A stretch of DNA of 64,000 bases from Geothrix limicola (GCF_030268085.1 NZ_BSDE01000004.1:277090-341089); one strand, 5' to 3'; shown: positions 54,200-63,679, counted from the first letter of the stretch. Numbers and translations: made by a program. Notes: generated by a model not told the origin, from the letters alone.

Positions 54200-55912
54200 T
54201 CAGTAGCCTGCCGCCTGGCCGTCCTTCCGTGATTCCGAGGCGCCGAAGTAGACCTTCTGGACCGGGTCCCAGCGGATGGCCTGGTAGCCACCGTAGCCGC
54301 CGAGCATCCAGCCCACGCCGTGGCCCATGTCCATCAGCGCGCGGACGGTCTCGTAGGGGAAGCCGCTTTCCAATTGCACCGTGCCCGGCAGCTTCCCCGC
54401 TTCGCCGGTGGGCTCGGGGGAGCCGTCGTGGCTTATGCGCGGCGCGTCGCCGGCCTCCTGGGCGTTCATGCCGAAGTCGATGAGGTTCATCACGACCTGT
54501 GCGTGGCCGATGGGCTGGAACTCGCCGCCCATGACGCCGTAGCTGAGGAAGGGCGCGCCGTTCTTCGTGATGAAGCCCGGGATGATCGTGTGGAAGGGGC
54601 GCTTGCCCGGCGCGTAGCTGTTGGCGTTGCCGTCTTCGAGGTTGAAGAGCTCGCCGCGATCCTGGAGGCAGAAGCCCAGGTCGCCCGGCGTCATGCCGCT
54701 GCCCATGCCGCGGTAGTTGCTCTGGATAAGGCTCACCATGTTGCCTTCGCCATCCGCCGTCGTGAGGTAGATGGTGTCGCCTTCCTTCAGGGGCGGGTGG
54801 CCCGCCTCGAGGCGGCGTGCGGCCCGCGATTCGTTGATGAGGGCCCGGCGCTGCGCGGCGTAGTCCTTCGACAGCAGCCAGGCAAGCGGAACCTTCATGT
54901 AGGCGGCATCGGCGTAGAACTTGGCCCGGTCCTCGAAGGCCAGCTTCTTGGCCTCGGTGAAGAGGTGGACATGGCGCGGGCTGCCGAAGGGGATCTTCGA
55001 GAAGTCGTAGCCCTCAAGGATGTTCAGCATCTGCAGTGCGGCGATGCCCTGGCCGTTGGGGGGCAGCTCCCAGACGTCGTAGCCGCGGTAGTTGACGCTG
55101 ACGGGCTCCACCCAGTCCGAGTGGTGGGCGGCCAGGTCCTCGTAGCTCAGGAAGCCGCCCTGGGCCTTCATGTAGGCGTCTATCTTCCGGGCGATCTCGC
55201 CCTTGTAGAAGGCGTCGCGGCCCTCCTTCGCGACGAGCTCGAGCGTGTTCGCCAGCCGCGGGTTGCGGAAGACCTCGCCGCTCCTCGGCGCGCGCTTGCC
55301 GTCCACCGTGTAGGTCTCAAGGAAACCCGGGAACCTGCCCAGCACGGGCACGCTGCGTTCCCAGTAGTAGGCGACGAGCTCCGAGACGGGAAATCCCTCC
55401 CGGGCGTAGCGGATGGCCGGCGCCAGCACCTGGGCCATGGGGAGCCGGCCGAATTTCCGGTGCAGCTCGAACCAGGCGTCCACGCAGCCGGGCACGCTCA
55501 CGGGCAGGGGGCCGTGGGGCGGAATGTGCTTGAGGCCCAGCTTCCTGAAGTGGTCGAGGCTGAGCGATTTCGGCGAACGGCCGCTGCCGTTGAGGCCGCG
55601 GAGCTGCTTCGTCTTGGCGTCCCACACCATGGCGTAGAGGTCGCCGCCCATGCCGCTGCCCGTGGGCTCCATGAGGCCCAGGGTGGCGTCGGCGGCGATG
55701 GCAGCGTCCACCGCCGAGCCGCCCTGCTTGAGGATGTCGAGGGCCACCTGCGTGACCAGGGCCTGGCTGGTGCAGGCCATGCCGTGCTGGGCCGCCACCT
55801 CGGAACGGGTGGCGAAGGCCCGGCCCGTCACGCGATCACCGGCAGACAGCGGCTGGAACACCAGCGGCTGGAACGCGAGCGCGAGTGCGAGGCATGCGGT
55901 CGGAGTGCGCAT
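54200..55912 (-). CDS. ggt: Gamma-glutamyltransferase
   Basis: The 570-aa exported precursor has a signal peptide (ALALAFQPLVFQPLSA). The large-subunit marks are GMACTSQALVTQVALDILKQGGSAVDAAIAA and the GSGMGGDLYAM loop. The autocleavage nucleophile is Thr380 in GDTIYLTTADGEGNMVS, and the downstream Ser-rich site is altered to a GMGSGM loop. It self-processes into two subunits in the periplasm and cleaves gamma-glutamyl bonds such as that in glutathione. GGAGG precedes ATG 55912; the open frame upstream of it is not coding. Confidence 0.93.
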   Translation of the reverse strand: MRTPTACLALALAFQPLVFQPLSAGDRVTGRAFATRSEVAAQHGMACTSQALVTQVALDILKQGGSAVDAAIAADATLGLMEPTGSGMGGDLYAMVWDAKTKQLRGLNGSGRSPKSLSLDHFRKLGLKHIPPHGPLPVSVPGCVDAWFELHRKFGRLPMAQVLAPAIRYAREGFPVSELVAYYWERSVPVLGRFPGFLETYTVDGKRAPRSGEVFRNPRLANTLELVAKEGRDAFYKGEIARKIDAYMKAQGGFLSYEDLAAHHSDWVEPVSVNYRGYDVWELPPNGQGIAALQMLNILEGYDFSKIPFGSPRHVHLFTEAKKLAFEDRAKFYADAAYMKVPLAWLLSKDYAAQRRALINESRAARRLEAGHPPLKEGDTIYLTTADGEGNMVSLIQSNYRGMGSGMTPGDLGFCLQDRGELFNLEDGNANSYAPGKRPFHTIIPGFITKNGAPFLSYGVMGGEFQPIGHAQVVMNLIDFGMNAQEAGDAPRISHDGSPEPTGEAGKLPGTVQLESGFPYETVRALMDMGHGVGWMLGGYGGYQAIRWDPVQKVYFGASESRKDGQAAGY

Positions 55913-56008
55913 GGGACCTCCAGAGGGTGTCCCATGAAAGCATGTTTGCATCGCAAAATGAGGCTTCATTTTCTGGGCGGAGCGTCCATGCTGGAACCGA
56001 GGTGTCCC

Positions 56009-56494
56009 ATGTCCTTCGATGCCGCCACCCGCAAGACCTTCCTCCGCCGCTACGCGGAGGGTCCCGCCCTGCTGCGCCGGGCCTGGGCCGAAGTGCCCGC
56101 CGAGGCCCGCACCTGGCGGCCCGCCGCCGGCAAGTGGAGCGCCCACGAGGTGGTGGTCCACTGCGCGGATTCCGAGACCTATTCGGCCATCCGCATCCGG
56201 CTGCTGCTGGCCGAGCCCGAGCCGCTCATCGTGGGCTACGACGAGAACGCCTGGGCGCAGCGCTTCGACTACCACGCTTCGGATCCCGAGCTGGCAATCC
56301 ACCTGGTGGAGACGGTGCGGGCCCACACCTCGGCCCTGCTGGAGCGGCTGCCGGAGGAGGCCTGGGGCCGCATGGGGCGCCACACGCAAAGCGGCGCCTA
56401 CGGCACCGACGACTGGCTGCGCAGCTATGGCGAACACCTGGAGATCCACGCCGCGCAGATCCAACGCAACCTCGCGGCCTGGCGGAATCGATAG
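56009..56494 (+). CDS. DinB-family protein
   Basis: The 161-aa protein has the DinB-like four-helix pattern with W-R-P-A-A-GKWSAHEVVVHCADSE and the C-terminal HLEIHAAQI, giving the three-His metal site of the family. Homologs are often labelled damage-inducible or thiol transferase without proven reaction. GAGGTG lies before ATG 56009. It is divergent from gamma-glutamyltransferase and followed 69 bp later by a tautomerase gene. Confidence 0.82.
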   Translation: MSFDAATRKTFLRRYAEGPALLRRAWAEVPAEARTWRPAAGKWSAHEVVVHCADSETYSAIRIRLLLAEPEPLIVGYDENAWAQRFDYHASDPELAIHLVETVRAHTSALLERLPEEAWGRMGRHTQSGAYGTDDWLRSYGEHLEIHAAQIQRNLAAWRNR

Positions 56495-56563
56495 CGTGAC
56501 AAGGCGGCGACACGGGCGCGGGGCCGCCGTGGCTAGAATGGTCGATTCTTGCCAAGGAGCCCC

Positions 56564-56944
56564 ATGCCCCTCGTCCGCATTTCCCACCGCGCAGGCGTGA
56601 GCGAGGCCTACCGCCAGGCCCTGTCCGACGGCGTCCAGGAGGCCCTGACGAGCACGGTGAACGTGCCCGCCGACGACCGCTTCCACATCCTCACCGAGCA
56701 CGCCGCGGGCCTGATCTACGATGCGAATTATTTAGGCATCGAGCGTTCGCCGGATTGGGTGGCCATCCAGATCACGCTGCGGAGTGGCCGCACGGTGGAG
56801 ATGAAGCAGGCCCTCTACCGGAAGATCGTGGACAACCTCGCCGCAAATCCAGGCCTGCGTCCCGAGGACGTGCTCATCTGCCTCGTGGAAAACGAGCTGG
56901 CGGACTGGTCTTTCGGCATGGGGGAAGCCCAATATGTCCGCTGA
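56564..56944 (+). CDS. Tautomerase-superfamily protein
   Basis: The 126-aa protein begins MPLVRISHRAG, so the processed enzyme would expose the catalytic Pro1. The rest (SDGVQEALTSTVNVPADDRF, IQITLRSGRTVEMKQALYRKIVDNL and EDVLICLVENELADWSFGMG) matches the long-form 4-oxalocrotonate tautomerase group. The natural substrate is unknown. AAGGAG lies upstream of the ATG. The last 11 bases overlap the NAT gene, so the two are co-translated. Confidence 0.88.
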   Translation: MPLVRISHRAGVSEAYRQALSDGVQEALTSTVNVPADDRFHILTEHAAGLIYDANYLGIERSPDWVAIQITLRSGRTVEMKQALYRKIVDNLAANPGLRPEDVLICLVENELADWSFGMGEAQYVR

Positions 56945-57722
56945 ACTGGATCTGCAGGCCTACCTCCGGCGCGTGGGGCTCGTCGCCGCTCCCACGGCGG
57001 ATCTCGCGGGACTGAGGGCCTTGCACCTCGCGCACGCGACCTCGATCCCCTTCGAGAACCTCGACATCCAGATGGGCCTGCCCATCCGCATCGACCTGGC
57101 CTCCATCCAAGCCAAGCTCGTGCAGCGTCGTCGCGGCGGCTACTGCTTCGAGCAGAACACGCTGTTCCTGGCCGTGCTGAAGGCGCTCGGTTTCGACGTG
57201 TTCTCGGGCGAGGCGCGGGTGCGCCTGGGCACGACGGACCTGCTGCCCCGCACCCACATGTTGCTGATCGTCCAGCTGGAAGGCCGGCCCTGGCTTTGCG
57301 ACGTGGGCTTCGGCGGCCGTGGTCTCCTGCATCCCGTGCCCATGGACGGCGAAGCGCACCGGCAGTTCCTGGACACGATGCGGGTAGTGGAGGAAGGTCG
57401 CCTGCGGGTGCTCCAGTCGCTGAACCAGGGCGCCTGGGAGGATCTCTACGCCTTCGAGCCCGAGCCGCACACTTCGGTGGACTACGAGATGGCGAACCAC
57501 TACACGAGCACGTATCCGGAGTCGCGCTTCATCAAGACGCTCACGGCCCAGTTGCCGAGCCCCGAGGTGCGCCGCATCCTGCGCAACCGGTCCTACGCCG
57601 AGATTCGCGGCGATCAAGTGGAAGGCCGGGAACTGGCGCGAGAGGAGGTGGTTCCGATGCTGCGCGACGTGTTCGGTCTCGAGGTGCCGGAGGGCGCCAC
57701 TTTCCGGGGCCTGAACGATTGA
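56934..57722 (+). CDS. nat: Arylamine N-acetyltransferase
   Basis: The 262-aa enzyme has the complete catalytic triad C71 (RRGGYCFEQN), H108 (RTHMLL) and D123 (LCDVGFGG), plus the N-terminal SIPFENLDI. It transfers acetyl from acetyl-CoA to arylamines, hydrazines or amide-synthase substrates. Its ATG lies inside the end of the tautomerase gene. It converges on the rhomboid gene with seven bases between. Confidence 0.94.
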   Translation: MSAELDLQAYLRRVGLVAAPTADLAGLRALHLAHATSIPFENLDIQMGLPIRIDLASIQAKLVQRRRGGYCFEQNTLFLAVLKALGFDVFSGEARVRLGTTDLLPRTHMLLIVQLEGRPWLCDVGFGGRGLLHPVPMDGEAHRQFLDTMRVVEEGRLRVLQSLNQGAWEDLYAFEPEPHTSVDYEMANHYTSTYPESRFIKTLTAQLPSPEVRRILRNRSYAEIRGDQVEGRELAREEVVPMLRDVFGLEVPEGATFRGLND

Positions 57723-57729
57723 AGAGGGT

Positions 57730-58860
57730 CTAGTTGCCGAGGGCCTTCAACTGGGCTTCGGCATCGGCATGCAGGGCGTTGGCCCGTTGGACGCCCTGCA
57801 TGTCCTCGTGGAGAAGGGCTTCGGCAAAGGCGGCCCAGGCGCGTTCGCGGGTTTCGGCGTAGCGGTCGAGGCGTGACACCAGGTTGGCCTGGGCTTCGGG
57901 CAGGCCGCGAAGCGATTTCAGTTGCAGCCGGGCCGAGTGCCAGGGTGGGAGCACGTCCGTTTCGATGAGCCGCGCGAAGTCCGCATCGGCGAGGGCGCCG
58001 GCCTTCGCTCTTTCCAGGGCGGCGTTGTAGCGGGTCCGGACCTGGGTTTCGGTCTCAGTGAAGTGCGCGAGCTCCTGCTGAAGGTTCACGACCCTGGGGC
58101 GGGACACCGCGGCCAGCGCCAGCAGGGCCAATCCCGCGACCAGGACCTGGAGAGCGATGCGGAGACGGGCTTCGCTCCCTCGGGCGTGCAGACATCGGGC
58201 CATCACCGCCCCGCAGGCCAGGCCGCCGGCGAGACCGCCCAGGTGACCCGCCATGTCCAGCCCGCGCTGGGTCAGGCCCCAGACCAGGTTGTAGCCGAGG
58301 AACACCAGGGCATCCTTCCTGAGCTTTCGGGCCACGTCCGGCGGCACGTCGCGGGCGCCCGCGAGCAGGTACCCGATGAGGCCGCCGTAGAGTCCGAAGA
58401 TCGCGCCGGAGGCCCCGGCCGACGTGATGTACGGGTTCCACCACATTGACGCGATGCTGCCCGCGATCCCGGACAGCACGTAGAGCGTGGCGAAACCCGC
58501 CCGGCCGAGCAGGCGTTCCATGAACCGCCCGATGCCCCAGAGGACGGCCATGTTGAACAGGATGTGGATGAGGCCGATGTGCAGGAACGTGCACGTGAAG
58601 AGGCGCCACCACTGACCGGAGGTGGTGAGGGCTCCCTGGTTCGCGCCCCAGTGCAGGAGGCTGGGAACATCCGGCTGAAACAGGGACACGCCGCCCAGCA
58701 GCATCGCGAGGAAGACCGCGATATTCGCGCCGATGATGCCGAGGGTGAGCCAGGGGGTCGGCGCCTTCTCGGCCAGGTGGTTCTGGAACGGATCCAGGCG
58801 GGCCTCTGCCGCCTGATCCGGGGCGCTGGTCGGATCTTCCGAAACCGGGCTGCCATCCAT
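57730..58860 (-). CDS. Rhomboid-family intramembrane serine protease with C-terminal extension
   Basis: The 376-aa protein has a cytoplasmic N-terminus and six or seven membrane helices. The rhomboid dyad is S151 (GASGAIFG) and H206 (MAGHLGGLAGG), and WWRLFTCTFLHIGLIHILFNM is present. It cleaves substrates within the membrane. About 120 residues follow the last helix and are rich in helical heptads. The start is chosen at 58860, which has GGAG upstream; ATG 58908 overlaps the SDR stop (ATGGTAG) and would add 16 residues, so coupling to the SDR gene is possible. Confidence 0.88.
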   Translation of the reverse strand: MDGSPVSEDPTSAPDQAAEARLDPFQNHLAEKAPTPWLTLGIIGANIAVFLAMLLGGVSLFQPDVPSLLHWGANQGALTTSGQWWRLFTCTFLHIGLIHILFNMAVLWGIGRFMERLLGRAGFATLYVLSGIAGSIASMWWNPYITSAGASGAIFGLYGGLIGYLLAGARDVPPDVARKLRKDALVFLGYNLVWGLTQRGLDMAGHLGGLAGGLACGAVMARCLHARGSEARLRIALQVLVAGLALLALAAVSRPRVVNLQQELAHFTETETQVRTRYNAALERAKAGALADADFARLIETDVLPPWHSARLQLKSLRGLPEAQANLVSRLDRYAETRERAWAAFAEALLHEDMQGVQRANALHADAEAQLKALGN

Positions 58861-58901
58861 CGCTGCGCGCTCCAGGTCAGAGGCTTTCGCGCCGTCGGGC
58901 C

Positions 58902-59573
58902 CTACCATGGGATCCGGGCGCCGTCCCGCCAGAAGCCGCCCGTCAGGTCCGGCGCGGCCTTGAGCACCAGCCACAGGATGCTGTCCGCGCCCTGCTGCAG
59001 GCTGCGGGGCGCCGAGGGGCCGCCCATGTCCGTGCGCACCCAGCCGGGGCAGACGGCGTTCACACGGATGCCGCGAGGCTTCAGCGCCGCCGCCAGCTGC
59101 ACGGTGACGGCGTTGAGCGCGGTCTTCGAAATGCAGTAGGCCGGGGCCCAGGTGGAAGAGGCCGAAAGTTGGCCGCCGCCGCTGCTGACGTTCACGATGC
59201 GCCCGCCCTTGGGCATGAGGGGCGCGAAGGCCTGGGCCACGCGCAGGGGCCCGATGGCGTTCGCCTCCAGGCTGCGGCGCAGCACGTCGGGCGGCACATC
59301 CATCAGCCCCATCTCCTCGTCGAGGAGGATGCCCGCGTTGTTCACGAGCACGTCCAGGCGGCCGTACCGGCGTTTCACCGCGTCGGCCGCGGCGAGGATG
59401 GCCGTCTCGTCCGTCACGTCCAGGGGCAGGATCTCCACACCGGGCAGAGACTTCATCTTCGAAGGATCACGCACGCCCGCCAGCACCGTGTAGCCTTCCT
59501 CGGCGAGGCGGCGGGCCACTTCGCGGCCGAGCCCGCGCGCGGCGCCGGTGACGAGGGCGATGGGTGCGTTCAT
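58902..59573 (-). CDS. SDR-family oxidoreductase
   Basis: The 223-aa protein has the cofactor loop TGAARGLGREVA, GVRDPSK, NNAG (VLVNNAGIL), the catalytic Ser in VNVSSGGGQ and YxxxK in YCISK. The compact C-terminus resembles carbonyl-reductase-type SDRs that use NADPH on aldehydes or quinones. Its stop lies close to or inside the rhomboid start. Substrate unknown. Confidence 0.9.
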   Translation of the reverse strand: MNAPIALVTGAARGLGREVARRLAEEGYTVLAGVRDPSKMKSLPGVEILPLDVTDETAILAAADAVKRRYGRLDVLVNNAGILLDEEMGLMDVPPDVLRRSLEANAIGPLRVAQAFAPLMPKGGRIVNVSSGGGQLSASSTWAPAYCISKTALNAVTVQLAAALKPRGIRVNAVCPGWVRTDMGGPSAPRSLQQGADSILWLVLKAAPDLTGGFWRDGARIPW

Positions 59574-59608
59574 GGTCCTCCCGGGTCGGATCGTGGAATG
59601 ATGATGGC

Positions 59609-60088
59609 ATGTCCAAAGCTCCCTCCACCAACGCCACGCGCCTCCTGAAGCAGGCGGGTCTGGCCTACACCGAACACCTCTACCGCTACGAGGAGCACGG
59701 CGGCACGCGGGTGAGCGCGCAGGAACTGGGCGTGGATGAGCACGCCGTCATCAAGACCCTGGTGATGGAAGACGAAAAAGGCGCACCGCTCATCATCCTC
59801 ATGCACGGCGACCGCGAGGTGAGCACCAAGGAGCTGGCCCGGCAAATCGGCGCGAAGACCGTGCAGCCCTGCAAGCCCGACGTCGCCAACCGCCACAGCG
59901 GCTACCTCGTGGGCGGTACCAGCCCCTTCGGCACCAAGAAGGCCATGCCCATCCACGCCGAGGCCACGATCTTCGACCTGCCGCGTATCTACCTGAATGG
60001 CGGCAGCCGGGGCTTTCTCTTGGGACTCGATCCGAGGGACCTGGAACGGGTGCTGAAGGTGACGCGCGTGAGCGTGGCGATTCCCTAG
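59609..60088 (+). CDS. ybaK: Cys-tRNA(Pro)/Cys-tRNA(Cys) deacylase, YbaK type
   Basis: The 159-aa protein has the YbaK fold marks ARLLKQAGLAYTEHLYRYEEH-like N-terminus, VIKTLVMEDEKG, the catalytic Lys region and YLVGGTSPFGTKKAMPIHAE near the C-terminal third. It hydrolyses mischarged Cys-tRNA(Pro). The start MSKAPSTNATR is preferred; a longer frame adds 15 unrelated residues. Confidence 0.93.
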   Translation: MSKAPSTNATRLLKQAGLAYTEHLYRYEEHGGTRVSAQELGVDEHAVIKTLVMEDEKGAPLIILMHGDREVSTKELARQIGAKTVQPCKPDVANRHSGYLVGGTSPFGTKKAMPIHAEATIFDLPRIYLNGGSRGFLLGLDPRDLERVLKVTRVSVAIP

Positions 60089-60284
60089 GCGCCGACCCAG
60101 GCGGACGGTTGGCGTTTCATTTTCGTCCAAGTTCGCCCACAGCTCGTTTCAACCAAGGCGGCGTGATGGTTTCACGGGTGCGGACCTCCTCGGTGGATTC
60201 CGGGCCGGGTGAGGAAAGCTGTGGTTGTTGGCACATGAAAGATCATTCGGGTGTAGGATGACGCTTCTTTCCAAGGAGCCCGCT

Positions 60285-60887
60285 ATGAAGACGCCGATCC
60301 TCTCCCTCCTCCTTGCCCTTCCGCTGGCCGCCCAGGCGCCCGCGGCGAAGGCTCCCGCGGCCAAGGCACCTGCACCGGCGGCCGAACCCAGTGTCGGTGT
60401 GGCCATGGACGGCACCTATCAGTGGGTGGCCGGCCAGTTCATGGGCGCCGCCGAGGCCATGCCCGAGGACAAGTTCGACTGGGCGCCCACCCAGGGCGAA
60501 TTCAAGGGCGTGAAGACCTTCGCGCAGCAGGTGAAGCACGTCTCCGCCGTGAACTTCTTCATCGGTTCCCAGATCCTGGGCGAGAAGCCTCCGGCGGAAG
60601 TGGGCAATCCTGAGATGGGCCCCGACAGCCTCAAGACCAAGGCCGAGATCGTGAAGTACATGAAGGATTCCTTCGCCTACGCCCGGAAGGCCATCCAGAG
60701 CATCACGGCGAAGAACGGCACCCGGGCCGTGAAGTTCCCCTTCGGCGAAGGCCCCGACATGACGCCCATCGGCATGGCCACGCTGCTGGCCTTCCACGGC
60801 ATGGACCACTACGGCCAGATGGTGGAGTACCTCCGCACGAACGGCATCGTGCCCCCCGCCAGCCGTCCGAAGCCTGCGGCCCACTGA
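60285..60887 (+). CDS. Exported DinB-family protein
   Basis: The 200-aa protein has a signal peptide (MKTPILSLLLALPLAAQ), an Ala/Pro/Lys linker (APAAKAPAAKAPAPA) and a DinB domain. The His ligands lie in QQVKHVSAVNFF and AFHGMDHYGQM. Exported DinB proteins are common in acidobacteria and related groups and have no proven role. AAGGAG precedes the ATG. It is followed by a strong hairpin terminator at 60943. Confidence 0.85.
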   Translation: MKTPILSLLLALPLAAQAPAAKAPAAKAPAPAAEPSVGVAMDGTYQWVAGQFMGAAEAMPEDKFDWAPTQGEFKGVKTFAQQVKHVSAVNFFIGSQILGEKPPAEVGNPEMGPDSLKTKAEIVKYMKDSFAYARKAIQSITAKNGTRAVKFPFGEGPDMTPIGMATLLAFHGMDHYGQMVEYLRTNGIVPPASRPKPAAH

Positions 60888-60942
60888 TCCGATGACCCGA
60901 CTCGCCTGACGCGAGGTCGTGGCATGCCCCGGTAGGCCGTCC

Positions 60943-60979
60943 AAGGCGGAGCGGGAGATCGGGACTCCCGCTCCGCCTT
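60943..60979 (+). terminator. Hairpin terminator after the exported DinB gene
   Basis: A 15-bp perfect stem, AAGGCGGAGCGGGAG and its complement around a 7-base loop, follows the DinB gene and precedes the molybdopterin oxidoreductase. No long T-run follows. Confidence 0.7.
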
Positions 60980-61013
60980 CGGCCGGGGGATGATAGAGGA
61001 TTCCGGGGATTCT

Positions 61014-63041
61014 ATGGCCACCACTACCCATCGCTCCGTCTGCCCCTACGATTGTCCGGATGCCTGCGGGCTCGTCGTTCAGGTGGAGGACGGCCGCGCG
61101 GTGGACGTGTCGGGGGATCCCGAGCATCCCTTCACCCGCGGCATGCTCTGCCCGAAGATGAACCGCTACCAGGACACGGTGCATCACCCGGAGCGGTTGA
61201 CGACGCCCCTCCTGCGCGTGGGGCCCAAGGGCGCGGGCGCTTTCGCGCCCATCCCCTGGGGCGAGGCCATCGACCGCATCGCCGATCGATGGCGGGGCAT
61301 CATCTCTGAGCACGGCGCCGAGGCCATCCTGCCCTATTCCTATGCGGGCACCATGGGCCTCGTACAGCGCACGGCCGGGCACGCCTTCTTCCACCGCATG
61401 GGCGCCTCCCGCTTGGATCGCACCATCTGCTCGCCGGCCAAGTCCGCGGGCTGGTCGCTGGTGATGGGCAGCACGCCCGCGCCCCATCCCGATGCCTGCC
61501 GCCACAGCGACCTGATCCTGATCTGGGGCCAGAACGCCGCCGCCACGAATGTCCACGGGCTGCACGCGGTGCGGGAGGCCAAGCGTCAGGGCGCCAAGGT
61601 GTGGCTCATCGACACCTACATCCACGCCACGGCCCCCCTCTGCGACCGCGTGGTGACGGTGAAGCCAGGCTCGGACTCAGCCCTGGCCCTGGGCCTGCTG
61701 CACCTGCTGGACGCGATGGGACTGGCGGATGAGGCCTTCCTCGCTCGCCACGTGGTGGGCCACGAAGAGCTCCGCGCCCGCATCCTGCCCGACTATCCAC
61801 CCGAGCGCGTGGCGGCGCTCACGGGGGTGCCCGAGGCCACGCTGCGCGAGTTGGCTGAGGCCTACGGCCGGGCCCGGGATCCCCACATCCGCACGGGCAA
61901 TGGCCTCTCCCGCTACGGCAACGGGGCCATGACCCTGCGCACCATCGCCTGCTTGCCCGCCTTTGTGGGCGCCTACGCCAAGCCCGGCGGCGGGGCCTTC
62001 ACCTCCACCGGCACGAGTGCGGTCTTCCCCATGGAGGTCCTCACCCGGGAGGATCTGCAGCCCGGTCCCACGCGGATCATCAACATGAACCGCCTGGGCT
62101 GGGCCCTCCACGAGCTGGACGCTCCGAAGGTGGCCTCGCTCTACGTCTACAACGCCAACCCCGCCGCCGTGACGCCGGACCAGAACGCCGTGCTGGCGGG
62201 CCTGGCGCGAGAGGATCTGTTCACGGTGGTGCACGAGCGATTCATGACGGACACGGCCCAGTTCGCCGACCTCGTGCTGCCCGCCACGTCGTCGCTGGAG
62301 CACAGCGACCTCTACCGCTCCTACGGCAGCTACTGCGTGCAGCGGGTGCAGGCGGCGGTGCCGCCCGTGGGGGAGGCCCGATCGAACCTGGACGTGTTCC
62401 AGGGTTTGGCCCGCGCCATGGGCTTCACCGAAGAGGTCTTCTCCCAGTCCGCCGATCAGCTCATCGATGCCCTGCTGGCCACGCCGCATCCCTGGCGCGA
62501 GGGGATTTCCGCGGAGCGTTTCGAGCAGGGCCTCGCCGTGGAATTGAATCCAGGCATCGGCACGGATTCCGGCTCGGAGCCGCGCTTCGGCACGCCCAGC
62601 GGCCGCATCGAGATCCTCAACCCGCGCGACGCCGAACCCCTGCCGCGCTACCTGCCGCCCCACAGTGCCTCGGATCCCCATCCGCTGCAGCTCATCACGG
62701 CGCCCGCGCTGCAGGGCCTCAACTCCACCTTCCACGAGCGCGAGGAGCTGCGGCGGCGCATGGGCGTTATGGCCGTGCAGCTGAACCCGGAAGAAGCGAA
62801 GGCGCGAGGCCTGCGCGACGGCGACCCCGTCACCGTCTTCAACGAGCGGGGCGAGGTCGCCTTCCACTTGAAGGTGACGGACAAGGTGCCGGTGGGTGTG
62901 ACGGTGGCCGAGGGCGTGTGGTGGCGACGCTACGCCCCGGGGGACCGCACGGTGAATGCGCTCACCTCCCAGCGCCTCACGGACCGCGGCGGCGGCAGTA
63001 CTTTCTACGACAACCGGGTGGATGTGCGGGCGGCGTCCTAG
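61014..63041 (+). CDS. Molybdopterin-dependent oxidoreductase (MopB family)
   Basis: The 675-aa protein has the N-terminal 4Fe-4S motif CPYDCPDAC plus LCPKM, a Mo/W-bis-PGD fold (PIPWGEAIDRIADRW; YSYAGTMGLVQ), and TICSPAKSAGW, where the Cys may ligate the metal. The C-terminal dinucleotide domain shows GTPSGRIEI and RGLRDGDPVTVFNERGE. No Tat signal is seen, so it is probably cytoplasmic. The electron partner and substrate are unknown; YoaE-like and formate-dehydrogenase-like enzymes share this layout. ATG 61014 is preferred to 60990. Its last four bases overlap the converging DUF4287 gene. Confidence 0.88.
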   Translation: MATTTHRSVCPYDCPDACGLVVQVEDGRAVDVSGDPEHPFTRGMLCPKMNRYQDTVHHPERLTTPLLRVGPKGAGAFAPIPWGEAIDRIADRWRGIISEHGAEAILPYSYAGTMGLVQRTAGHAFFHRMGASRLDRTICSPAKSAGWSLVMGSTPAPHPDACRHSDLILIWGQNAAATNVHGLHAVREAKRQGAKVWLIDTYIHATAPLCDRVVTVKPGSDSALALGLLHLLDAMGLADEAFLARHVVGHEELRARILPDYPPERVAALTGVPEATLRELAEAYGRARDPHIRTGNGLSRYGNGAMTLRTIACLPAFVGAYAKPGGGAFTSTGTSAVFPMEVLTREDLQPGPTRIINMNRLGWALHELDAPKVASLYVYNANPAAVTPDQNAVLAGLAREDLFTVVHERFMTDTAQFADLVLPATSSLEHSDLYRSYGSYCVQRVQAAVPPVGEARSNLDVFQGLARAMGFTEEVFSQSADQLIDALLATPHPWREGISAERFEQGLAVELNPGIGTDSGSEPRFGTPSGRIEILNPRDAEPLPRYLPPHSASDPHPLQLITAPALQGLNSTFHEREELRRRMGVMAVQLNPEEAKARGLRDGDPVTVFNERGEVAFHLKVTDKVPVGVTVAEGVWWRRYAPGDRTVNALTSQRLTDRGGGSTFYDNRVDVRAAS

Positions 63042-63679
63042 CCCTTGGCATCCCGCTCGTAGGCGCGCTTCAGCCAGGCTGAGGCGAAGGCCAGATCGGC
63101 CTCGCTGGTGATTTCCATTTTGTGCGTGATGCGGTCCTTCTTGGCGAAGCCGCCGGTGTCTTTCAGGCGCGCGTCCGCATCCTTCACGCTGGCCGGATCG
63201 CCGAGGGCCAGGCCCAGGTCCAACCTCGAGGCGAAGGGCTTTACCTCGGCAAATACGTGGTGGCGGTAGAAGGGCACGATGGTTTCGCAGGGACAGACCC
63301 GGACGTCTTCACCCAGGCTCCGCGCGAGGTCCGTGAGGCGTTCGAAGAGGGGCCGCAGCGCGGCCTTCCTGCCGCCGTACTGGGCGTCCACGTAGCCCGG
63401 GGCCGCGGCGAGGTAGCCCTCGGGCGTGTCGTCGAAGGCGTGTCCCGGCGCGGCCCCGGCCCGCTGCGCCACGAAGGAGGCCTGGTTGGTGCCGAGGCCC
63501 TGGGTCTTCAGCCAGGCCACCAGGGGCTTGGGCTCCGCGGGGCCCTGGGCCCGGGCCAGGTCGACCCAGGCTTCGACGGTGCGGCCGGTCTTGGCCTTGA
63601 AGTTGGCAAGAACCGCCTGGACGTAGGCCACGCTGGGATGGAGATCGTAGGGCGCAGAAGGGCGGGGGAGTGTCGGCAT
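63038..63679 (-). CDS. DUF4287 and DUF5655 domain protein
   Basis: The 213-aa protein has an N-terminal DUF4287 helical module (YVQAVLANFKAKTGRTVEAWVDL ... PLVAWLKTQGLGTNQASFVA) and a C-terminal DUF5655 module (VRVCPCETIVPFYRHHVFAEVKP). Both are unknown in function, although DUF5655 resembles small transport- or nucleic-acid-associated domains. GGAGG precedes ATG 63679; the longer frame is not coding. It converges on the molybdopterin oxidoreductase gene with a 4-bp overlap. Confidence 0.82.
   Translation of the reverse strand: MPTLPRPSAPYDLHPSVAYVQAVLANFKAKTGRTVEAWVDLARAQGPAEPKPLVAWLKTQGLGTNQASFVAQRAGAAPGHAFDDTPEGYLAAAPGYVDAQYGGRKAALRPLFERLTDLARSLGEDVRVCPCETIVPFYRHHVFAEVKPFASRLDLGLALGDPASVKDADARLKDTGGFAKKDRITHKMEITSEADLAFASAWLKRAYERDAKG

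Noticed and set aside
55985..56701. Extended N-terminus of gamma-glutamyltransferase and a 724-codon plus-strand frame ending in the DinB gene
   Set aside because: Both are run-on open frames. Signal peptide and ribosome-site positions fix the ggt start at 55912 and the DinB start at 56009.
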